10,209 nt of DNA, from positions 1 to 10,209 of the forward strand of contig JBEIJQ010000113.1 in the NCBI GenBank assembly GCA_040380145.1, written 5' to 3'. Numbering within the stretch: the first letter of the stretch is position 1; every line of letters starts with the position of its first letter. This stretch comes from JBEIJQ01 sp040380145 (lineage in GTDB: Bacteria > Bacteroidota > Bacteroidia > Chitinophagales > Saprospiraceae). Under the pieces are notes generated by a model, which searched no databases, was not told where the DNA came from, and was given only the letters and a program-made list of their open reading frames with translations. The position numbers were made by a program, and so were the translations under genes. Below are positions 1-6,261 of this stretch, one piece after another.

Positions 1-1397
1 CCGTCGCACTGGTTGTTGCACAGCAGATCGGTGGCCTGGGCCAACACCACGTTGAGCGGCAGCGGCTGTGACACGATGGGGGTCAATACAGAAGTGCAAC
101 CGTTGCCGTCCGTGACCGTGACGGTATAGGTACCGGCACAAACGCCCGTAGGATCTTCAATGGCGGGCAAACCACCCGACCAAGCATACGCATAACCTGG
201 AGTACCGCCCGAAACAGTCAGTTCAATCGCCCCGTTGCAGAAGCCGTTGCAGGTGACCGGCGTGATCGTAGTGATGGCAGCCAACAAGGGAGTCGGCTCG
301 GTTACGGTGGCTGCTGCCGTGGCCGTGCAACCGTTGGCGTCGGTCACGGTGACCACATAGTTGCCGGCACAAACGCCGGTCGGAGAAAGAATCGGGGCGA
401 CACCTCCGTTCCAGGCGATCGAATAAGGCGCTACACCACCGGCTACGACGGCATTCAGCGTACCGTCACAACTTCCCCCGCAAGTGGCCGGCGTGGCCGA
501 AGCACTGACCGTCAACAGCGGAGGTTCGGAAATGGAAACCGTGGCGGTGGCCGTGCAGGCATTGGCATCTGTGACGGTAACGGCAAACGATCCGGGAGGC
601 AGATTGGAAAGATCCTCGGTGGTGGCGGCGTTGGACCAAGCAAAGCTATATGGCTGGGTTCCGCCCAAAACGCTGAGGTTGGCCGTTCCGTTGGCCGCAC
701 CGAAACAGGTCACGTTGGCAAAACCGGAAACAATCCCGTTCAAAGGCTGCGGCTGGGCCACGTTCAAGCCGTTCAGCAGCTCGGAACAGCCGTGGGCATC
801 CACTACCGTGACCCCGTAAACGCCCGCGCACAGGGAATCCGGGTCTTCGTTGGTGTCGCCGTTGTTCCAAGCATAAGTGTAAGGGGGAAAACCTCCGGCA
901 GCGGATATCGCGATCGTGCCGTCACAGGCGCCAAAACAGGAGGCATCGACGATTTGGCCCGGAGCGACCGTCAGGTCGGGATCTTGGGCGATCGAAACAG
1001 AGGCCGTCGTCGTGCAACCGTTGCCGTCGGTGGCGGTGACGGTGTAACCGCCCGCGCAAAGGGCCACCGCGGAGGTTCCCGTGGCACCGTTCGACCAAGA
1101 ATAGTTGATGACGCCCGCACCGCCCGTCACGACTATGTTGGCCGTGCCGTTGCAGGTGCCGAAACAAGTGGCATCGCTCACTTGGGTGGTCGGAGAGAGA
1201 ACAGCGGGCTGGGTCAGCACGATACTGGCGGATCCCGAACAACCGATGCCGTCGGTGACCGTCACAGTGTAAGTGCCGGCGCAAAGACCGGTGAGCGCCG
1301 GAGTGGTCTGTCCATCGGCCCATGCATACTGATAGTTGCCGTTGCCGCCCGCACCGGATGCGGTTGCTCCTCCGTTGCACAGGCCGAAACAAGAAAT
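1..1397 (-). repeat. Tandem SprB-like protein repeats, six complete plus one partial, period 75-77 residues
   Basis: The first cysteine of each unit falls at residues 547, 622, 698, 775, 850, 927 and 1004 (codons at about 1391, 1166, 938, 707, 482, 251 and 20), giving spacings of 75, 76, 77, 75, 77 and 77 residues. Each unit reads TCFGxCNG, then a Gly-Gly and Tyr-x-x-x-Trp core (such as PYTYAWNNG), then LCAGxYTVTVTDxNGC, and ends in a Gln-Pro or Glu-Pro linker. This matches the SprB repeat family. Units are clearly diverged from one another, so they are old duplications rather than recent copies. The fourth unit (residue 775 on) lacks the second and third cysteines: it reads TCFGAANG and LPPG. 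The seventh unit is cut by the window edge. Confidence 0.85.
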
Positions 1398-3029
1398 ATT
1401 GAATCCGTTGAAATTGGTCGTGGCCGCAATATTGGCCGTGATGGCCGGATTGAAGAGCAAGGTGGCGCTGGTGCTGGCGGTACATCCCGCCGCGTTGGTA
1501 GCCGTCACGGTGTAAACCCCGACCGCGTTTACCGTGATGGACGGTGTGGTCTGCCCGTTCGACCAAGCATAACTTACTCCGCCGGATGCGGTAAAAGCAG
1601 TAGAGTCGCCCGGGCATATCGTGAATTGTCCCGCAATGGCCGGGGTGGGCACTGGCGATACCGTTACGCTTTGGGTGGCAGTAGCGGTACATCCCCCTGG
1701 ATAAGTGACCGTCACAGCGTAATTACCCGCAGTGGCCACATTGATCGTCTGCGTTGTGCCCCCATTGGACCACAGGTACGAACTGCCTCCCTGGTTGGCC
1801 GTGAGCACGGCGTTTTGGCCCGCGCAGATGGCCGGCACCCCGGTGATGGTGGCCGTGTTGCTGTTGACCACCACGTTGGTGGTAGCCGTGGCCGTACAAC
1901 CGGTCGTGGTCGTCCAACTCACCGTGTAGGTACCCGCATTGGGCAACTGGGCATTGGGCAACGACAGGTTACGCGTGTTGCCCACCACTTGGCCGTTCGG
2001 GCCGGTCCATACGAAAGTGCCGGTATTGTTGGCCGCGCCGGCGTTTAGCTGGATGGTCTGCCCCGGGCAATAAGATCCGGTGTTGGTAGGAGCAAGTGAG
2101 GTATTGATAACAGTGACCGTAGCTTGATCGTTGACCGTGACCTGGGTACCGTTGCAATTGGTATACACCGCTTGGGCAGTGTAGGTGGAGGTGCTGGGCG
2201 GACAAACGCTGACCGTGGTCCCATTGGCGATGGGAGCACCGTTTTGCAGCCAAGTGACCGTCACATTGGACGGCCCGGCAGGAGTGAATCGCCAGGCATC
2301 GTTGTTGGCCGTCCACTGGGAGGGAAAGTTGCGGCCGGGCACCACCGTGGCCTGGGTACCGTTGGCGTTCTGGATGCCGTGAATGGCAGCACCGCCGTTC
2401 CAGCTGGTACAGAGCGTCTTGGACTGGATATAGGTCTCGATGATGTTGGTGGTCTCGAAAATCGCGATCTGCTGGGTGGAGGAAATGTTGTTGCAATCGA
2501 ACATCGCCACATTATTCCACGAAACCACGAAAACACGGCACGGCGCAACCCCATAAGTGGCCACATAGGTGTCGCCATAAATGCTGGGGTCAATGTCGTG
2601 GAACGGGCAGGTGATCACATTCAAGGGATTGTTCGCCGACGGGAAACCCGCATTGATGGGCCACTGGCAGTACGCGTTGGCGTATTGCGCCACATTGAAG
2701 GAAATCAAACCATTCGCTCCGATCACGCACTGGTTGTAGGCGTTGCCGTAAAAACAAAAAGTGAAGGGCAGGTTGATCGCACCGGTCCAAATATCGTCTG
2801 AGTTGACCAACACCGGCGTACCCTGCGCAAACGGATACGGCGTGTAAGGAGTCGGCGCCACGGTGTAGGTAGAGGTCTGCCCCGTGGCCACGAAGGTGGC
2901 AGTCAAGTTGGCACATTGACCTGGACAAATAGCCCGGTCAGGACCGGCGTTGACCGCAGGACAAGCGATTTGGGCGCCCAAGGAAACCGGCAAAAAAGCC
3001 AAACAAAGGAAAAGTAAGCGTGTAACCAT
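1..3029 (-). CDS. Giant secreted SprB-repeat adhesin-like protein, N-terminal part (runs off the left edge)
   Basis: The frame is open without a stop from the ATG at 3029 to base 1: 1009 codons, C-terminus outside the window. Residues 1-19 are a signal peptide (MVTRLLFLCLAFLPVSLGA, then Gln). Next comes a segment starting VNAGPDRAICPG, and around residues 50-290 a beta-rich domain with the motif FCFYGNAYNQCVIGANGLISF-like (central residues near 90-110). This type is common at the N-terminus of large Bacteroidota surface proteins. Three Ig/PKD-like modules follow (about 312-535), then SprB-like repeats from about 545 to the edge. Composition is rich in Thr, Asn, Gly, Ala and Cys and poor in Lys, as expected for an extracellular stalk. 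SprB of Flavobacterium johnsoniae is a gliding adhesin secreted by the type IX system. By inference this protein is also a type IX client whose sorting domain lies off the window, but a role in gliding rather than general adhesion cannot be claimed. It is transcribed away from the thioredoxin-like gene. Confidence 0.9.
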   Translation of the reverse strand, partial: MVTRLLFLCLAFLPVSLGAQIACPAVNAGPDRAICPGQCANLTATFVATGQTSTYTVAPTPYTPYPFAQGTPVLVNSDDIWTGAINLPFTFCFYGNAYNQCVIGANGLISFNVAQYANAYCQWPINAGFPSANNPLNVITCPFHDIDPSIYGDTYVATYGVAPCRVFVVSWNNVAMFDCNNISSTQQIAIFETTNIIETYIQSKTLCTSWNGGAAIHGIQNANGTQATVVPGRNFPSQWTANNDAWRFTPAGPSNVTVTWLQNGAPIANGTTVSVCPPSTSTYTAQAVYTNCNGTQVTVNDQATVTVINTSLAPTNTGSYCPGQTIQLNAGAANNTGTFVWTGPNGQVVGNTRNLSLPNAQLPNAGTYTVSWTTTTGCTATATTNVVVNSNTATITGVPAICAGQNAVLTANQGGSSYLWSNGGTTQTINVATAGNYAVTVTYPGGCTATATQSVTVSPVPTPAIAGQFTICPGDSTAFTASGGVSYAWSNGQTTPSITVNAVGVYTVTATNAAGCTASTSATLLFNPAITANIAATTNFNGFNISCFGLCNGGATASGAGGNGNYQYAWADGQTTPALTGLCAGTYTVTVTDGIGCSGSASIVLTQPAVLSPTTQVSDATCFGTCNGTANIVVTGGAGVINYSWSNGATGTSAVALCAGGYTVTATDGNGCTTTASVSIAQDPDLTVAPGQIVDASCFGACDGTIAISAAGGFPPYTYAWNNGDTNEDPDSLCAGVYGVTVVDAHGCSELLNGLNVAQPQPLNGIVSGFANVTCFGAANGTANLSVLGGTQPYSFAWSNAATTEDLSNLPPGSFAVTVTDANACTATATVSISEPPLLTVSASATPATCGGSCDGTLNAVVAGGVAPYSIAWNGGVAPILSPTGVCAGNYVVTVTDANGCTATAAATVTEPTPLLAAITTITPVTCNGFCNGAIELTVSGGTPGYAYAWSGGLPAIEDPTGVCAGTYTVTVTDGNGCTSVLTPIVSQPLPLNVVLAQATDLLCNNQCD
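1425..2096 (-). repeat. Three Ig/PKD-like modules preceding the SprB-like repeats
   Basis: Three modules of about 70-80 residues begin near SYCPGQTIQL (Cys321), AICAGQNAVL (Cys402) and TICPGDSTAF (Cys472). Each ends in a strand of the type GxYxVTxTxxxGCTATA. Each has one cysteine near its start and one near its end, which suggests one disulfide per module. The Cys-Pro/Ala-Gly-(Gln/Asp) opening and the Trp-Ser-Asn-Gly core are typical of Ig-like or PKD-like modules in Bacteroidota surface proteins. They probably form the rigid part of the stalk between the N-terminal domain and the SprB-like repeats. The family assignment is from pattern recognition only; module boundaries are approximate. Confidence 0.6.
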
Positions 3030-3152
3030 ACTGAGATACCAGTAAGAAAAATTCAAGATGCGATATACTGCGGAAAGCAAACAAACGAACGAAGTCGGTG
3101 TACAATTGGCTGCTTAACGAAAAAAACAGCTTTAGGAATACAACTCGCCGCA

Positions 3153-3160
3153 CAAAATTA
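3153..3160 (-). promoter_or_regulatory. Candidate -7 element (TAATTTTG) for the adhesin-like gene
   Basis: Read on the minus strand, the bases are TAATTTTG, an exact match to the Bacteroidota -7 consensus TAnnTTTG. It would place the transcript start near 3146 and give a leader of a little over 110 bases. I could not find a well-spaced -33 TTTG box, and an 8-base motif with two free positions can occur by chance, so support is weak. Confidence 0.25.
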
Positions 3161-3326
3161 CCAAAGACGGGCAAATATGCGGCATTTTGTCGGTATTTCA
3201 CCCCGATAGCGCACTTCTTTGCGTTCAATAAAGGCCGAGCCGCATACGGCGGAAATTTTGGCAAAACTTTTGATATGAGCCACGGCCTGGTTCCCCAAGG
3301 GCGCTTCCGATCTTGCCCCGAATTGT

Positions 3327-3334
3327 TATTTTTG
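3327..3334 (+). promoter_or_regulatory. Candidate -7 promoter element (TATTTTTG) for the thioredoxin-like/selD unit
   Basis: TATTTTTG followed by C is an exact match to the Bacteroidota sigma-factor -7 element TAnnTTTG. It lies about 100 bases before the start codon, implying a transcript start near 3341 and a leader of just under 100 bases. No clear -33 box is seen at the usual distance. The same nine bases, TATTTTTGC, occur before the proline dehydrogenase gene. Confidence 0.45.
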
Positions 3335-3437
3335 CGCCAAGCCGACTTTCGACAAACCGAAATCCGATTCCGGGCGTTTCAAGCACGCGCATTCTCCTCC
3401 AAACCAGATTTTTTTTCATAAATTTTTCTTTTTGAAT

Positions 3438-4919
3438 ATGTTGAAAAAAATTTTCTTCCTGTCTTTGCTGACCGCCATTTTGCCCTTGTGGGCTTTTTCA
3501 CAAAAAACTCCCCCGAAACCGGCCTACGAGATCAAAGTCGCAGTAAAGGATTATCCCGGCGATTCGATGGTGCTGGCCTATAAATTGGGCTCGAAAAACT
3601 ATATCAAGGACACGGTCGCATTCAGCGGCGGCAAAGCCGTTTTCACGGGCGACAAACCCCTCGAAGGGGGCATCTACATGGTGCTCATGCCGCCCGACAA
3701 CAAGTACTTCGAAGTGCTCGTAAATCCTGGCGAGCAGTTCATGTCGTTCGAGACCACCGGCCCGAACTATGTGGAAGCCATGAAGATCAAAGGCTCCAAA
3801 GACAACGAACTGTTCTACGACTATATGCGCTTTTTGGGCACGATGAACCAAAAAGCAACCCCTTGGCGTACCCAGACCGACTCCTTGCGCAAGCAGAAAA
3901 AAGAAGAGTCGCCGGAATACAAAAAAGCCATCGAGGAATTGGAACTGCTCGACAGGGAAGTAAAGGCCCGCCAAGCGGAGATCGTGGCCAAAAACCCCAA
4001 CACCCTTTGCGCCACCATCATCAAGATCAACCAAGCGATCGACATTCCAGAGCCTCCCGCCGATATCAAGGGCAAAAAAGAAAAGGAGGACGAATTCCGC
4101 TATTTTTTCTACAAAAGCCACTTTTTCGACGGCCTCGATTGGAGCGACGAACGCATGGTGCGCACACCTTTCATTGAGCAAAAAATAAACGAGTACCTCG
4201 AAAAACTGACCGTTTCCCATCCGGACTCCATGAGCGTCTCCTGTGATTACATTTTGGCAAAAGCACAACAAAACAAGGAGATATACAAATTTTGCGCTTC
4301 GTGGCTCCTCAACCACTTCGCCGCTTCGAAGATCATCTGCATGGACAAGGTCTATGTCTATCTCGCCGACAAGTACTATTGCAACAAAAACGCGCCCTAC
4401 GGCGGGGCCTTTTGGGTCGAACAGGAACAGCTCGACAAGATCTGCAAAAACGCCAACGAACTGCGCCCCGTGCGCTGCGGCGAACTCGCGCCCAACCTCA
4501 TCCTCAACACCTTGGACGGCAAACCGGTCGAATTGCACAAAATCAAGGCCGAGTATGTGATCGTCTATTTCTGGGATCCGGACTGCGGCAACTGCAAAAA
4601 ACAGAGCGCCAAACTCGTCGAGCTGTACGATCAGCTCAAGGCCCGCGGGGCAGAGGTGTTCGGCATCTGCAGCAAGTCGTACGAAGAGTTCGACAAGTGC
4701 CTGAAAAAGGTCGAGGAAATGAAAATGACCTGGATCAACACTGGTGACCCTTACTACCAGGCCAGGGCCAAACAACTGTACGACATCAAAATGACCCCGT
4801 TCATCTATCTGCTCGACAAGGACAAAAAAATCCTGTTCAAACGCTTGGAGGCCGATCAGGTGCTGGAAGTGCTCGACAAAGAGGCCGAACGCCGAAAGAA
4901 GGAGGCCGAAAAGAAATGA
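3438..4919 (+). CDS. Secreted TlpA-like thioredoxin-fold protein with DUF4369/DUF5106-like N-terminal part
   Basis: 493 residues. I chose the ATG at 3438, giving MLKKIFFLSLLTAILPLWAFS as a signal peptide with Gln after the cut; a TTG two codons upstream is less likely. Residues about 28-120 look like the DUF4369-type beta domain (IKDTVAFSGGKAVFTGD, then a Gly-Gly-Ile-Tyr segment). A helical, charged middle runs to about 340, resembling DUF5106-type proteins. The C-terminal thioredoxin fold begins near GELAPNLIL and carries FWDPDCGNCKKQ (active-site Cys383 and Cys386) and a cis-proline at 454 in KMTPFIYLLD. The tail is highly charged (Glu, Lys, Arg). The family acts outside the cytoplasm as thiol-disulfide reductases or exchange proteins; substrate and direction are unknown here. 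Its stop overlaps the selD start in ATGA, so the two are probably co-translated. The cysteine-rich secreted adhesin next door is a conceivable but unproven client. Confidence 0.9.
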   Translation: MLKKIFFLSLLTAILPLWAFSQKTPPKPAYEIKVAVKDYPGDSMVLAYKLGSKNYIKDTVAFSGGKAVFTGDKPLEGGIYMVLMPPDNKYFEVLVNPGEQFMSFETTGPNYVEAMKIKGSKDNELFYDYMRFLGTMNQKATPWRTQTDSLRKQKKEESPEYKKAIEELELLDREVKARQAEIVAKNPNTLCATIIKINQAIDIPEPPADIKGKKEKEDEFRYFFYKSHFFDGLDWSDERMVRTPFIEQKINEYLEKLTVSHPDSMSVSCDYILAKAQQNKEIYKFCASWLLNHFAASKIICMDKVYVYLADKYYCNKNAPYGGAFWVEQEQLDKICKNANELRPVRCGELAPNLILNTLDGKPVELHKIKAEYVIVYFWDPDCGNCKKQSAKLVELYDQLKARGAEVFGICSKSYEEFDKCLKKVEEMKMTWINTGDPYYQARAKQLYDIKMTPFIYLLDKDKKILFKRLEADQVLEVLDKEAERRKKEAEKK

Positions 4920-5941
4920 TCAAACTGACCGCCTACTCCCACGGGGCCGGCTGCGGCTGCAAGATCGCCCCCGGCGTGCTGGAAACGATGCTGCGCAACA
5001 GCGGCCCCGGAGTGCATTTCCCCGGCCTCTGGGTCGGCAACGAATCCAAAGACGACGCAGCCGTATTTGACCTCGGCGACGGTAGGGGCGTGGTCAGCAC
5101 CACCGATTTCTTCCTGCCCATCGTGGACGATCCGTTCGATTTCGGGCGGATCGCCTCCGTCAACGCCATCAGCGATGTCTATGCGATGGGCGGAAAACCA
5201 TTGATGGCCGTCGCCATCTTGGGCTGGCCCATCGACAAACTCCCGGCGGAAGTGGCCGGACGCGTCTTGGAAGGCGCCAAAAACATCTGCTCCGAAGCCG
5301 GTATCCCCTTGGCCGGTGGGCACAGCATCGACAGCCCCGAACCCATTTTCGGGCTCGCCGTCACGGGCCTGGTCGAGCAGGGATGCCTGAAAAGAAACGA
5401 TACCGCCCGGCCCGGCGACCGGCTTTATTTGACCAAACCATTGGGCGTGGGCATTTTGACCACCGCACAAAAAAAAGGCCTCGTACTGCCCGAGCACCAC
5501 GCACTCGCCGTGCAGAGCATGCTCCGGCTCAACAAGGCCGGCGAGCGGTTCGGCCGACTCCCCGGCGTCACGGCCATGACCGACGTGACGGGTTTCGGGC
5601 TCCTCGGCCACCTCTTGGAAATGTGCCAGGGCAGCGGACTGGGCGCCGAAATCCGTTTCGACGATATTCCCACCCTGCCCCACTTGGACGATTACCTAGA
5701 CCAAAAATGCGTGCCCGGCGGCACCCACCGCAATTGGGACAGTTACGGTCAACACATCGCGCTCGCCCACCCGGAGCAACGCCTCGTGCTCGCCGACCCC
5801 CAAACCAGCGGCGGACTGCTCGTCGCCGTGGACGCCGCTTCGTGCGACGATTTCCTGTCGGCCGCCGCCGCCGAAAATCTGGAATTGCAGCCCATCGGAC
5901 AGCTCACGGAAAGCAACCCCGGAAAAATAACCGTGCACTGA
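4916..5941 (+). CDS. selD: Selenide, water dikinase (selenophosphate synthetase), Cys form
   Basis: 341 residues, close to the 347 of E. coli SelD. The enzyme makes selenophosphate from selenide and ATP in the cytoplasm, the selenium donor for selenocysteyl-tRNA and for 2-selenouridine in tRNA. The glycine-rich active loop SHGAGCGCK has Cys13 and Lys16, equivalent to E. coli Cys17 and Lys20; there is no selenocysteine codon at this site. The metal/ATP-binding acidic residues are kept in KDDAAV (Asp46/47), STTDFF (Asp64), NAISDVYAMGG (Asp87) and AMTDVTGFGLLGH. LAGGHSIDSPEPIFGLAVTG and DPQTSGGLL are also family signatures. The start overlaps the preceding stop (ATGA at 4916-4919), suggesting translational coupling. 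No selA, selB, selC or selU/ybbB is visible in the window, so whether the product feeds selenoproteins or tRNA modification cannot be told. Confidence 0.97.
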   Translation: MIKLTAYSHGAGCGCKIAPGVLETMLRNSGPGVHFPGLWVGNESKDDAAVFDLGDGRGVVSTTDFFLPIVDDPFDFGRIASVNAISDVYAMGGKPLMAVAILGWPIDKLPAEVAGRVLEGAKNICSEAGIPLAGGHSIDSPEPIFGLAVTGLVEQGCLKRNDTARPGDRLYLTKPLGVGILTTAQKKGLVLPEHHALAVQSMLRLNKAGERFGRLPGVTAMTDVTGFGLLGHLLEMCQGSGLGAEIRFDDIPTLPHLDDYLDQKCVPGGTHRNWDSYGQHIALAHPEQRLVLADPQTSGGLLVAVDAASCDDFLSAAAAENLELQPIGQLTESNPGKITVH

Positions 5942-6018
5942 AAGAAACTTATTGTTTTATGTTTTGTTGAACTCTTTTGATACCACTTTTTCTTATGATG
6001 ATTCAACTAAGACATGCT

Positions 6019-6192
6019 ATGAAATTCGCGGACATCCGGAACGACGTCGCCTTCCGCAAAATTTTCGGCGCCCCCAAAAAACCACGTCCTGATCTCCTCG
6101 CCATAGCCCGCAACATGAAAGCGCAGGGCGAAAACTCGCATAAACTCTCATTGTACACGGGCCTGTCCCTACATCGGGTGCAAAACGCTTGA
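6019..6192 (+). pseudogene. Internally deleted relic of an Rpn/PD-(D/E)XK family transposase-nuclease gene
   Basis: A 57-codon frame starts at the ATG at 6019; an upstream ATG at 5977 would add 14 unconvincing residues. The first part, MKFADIRNDVAFRKIFG, looks like the N-terminus of Rpn/PDDEXK_2 family proteins. The rest, LLAIARNMKAQG followed by LYTGLSLHRVQ, resembles the C-terminal helical motif of the same family (IARxMKxxGxxxxxIxxxTGLSxxEI). Intact members are roughly 250-320 residues, so the whole catalytic core appears missing, with a junction at about 6076-6093. The motif likeness is from memory of the family; no alignment was possible. It lies in the 320-base gap between selD and the peptidase gene. 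The flank 5942-6018 is AT-rich with no gene, and 6193-6261 holds only the peptidase leader. It could instead be a small intact gene of unknown role, which I consider less likely. Confidence 0.6.
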
Positions 6193-6261
6193 CCGATCCG
6201 GCCACTTTTGTCGCCCAATCTTTTGCTCCCATCGCATCATCAGCAATTTTCCCATACCGCC

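Larger units (their letters stand above)
3030..3437. other. Divergent intergenic region between the adhesin-like gene and the thioredoxin-like gene
   Basis: About 408 bases separate the two divergent start codons. Open frames of just over 100 codons exist on both strands here, but their translations have no recognisable domain or coding-like composition, so I do not call a gene. The region holds candidate promoter elements for both sides, listed separately, and becomes T-rich just before the downstream start. I see no tRNA, riboswitch or strong terminator hairpin. Confidence 0.65.

Noticed and set aside
792..2048. A 418-codon open frame on the plus strand
   Set aside because: It lies wholly antisense to the repeat region of the adhesin-like gene, whose frame is continuous and has clear domain content. 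Its length follows from the biased, repetitive codon use on the other strand.
3098..3421. A 107-codon plus-strand frame in the divergent gap
   Set aside because: No domain, rare-looking composition and it covers the candidate promoter; treated as chance.
3498..4775. A 425-codon minus-strand frame
   Set aside because: Antisense shadow of the thioredoxin-like gene; the translation has no recognisable motif.
6203..6210. CACTTTTG as a promoter for the peptidase gene
   Set aside because: It matches the TTTG half of the -7 element but lacks the leading T, and no -33 box is spaced correctly. Left as a weak candidate only.
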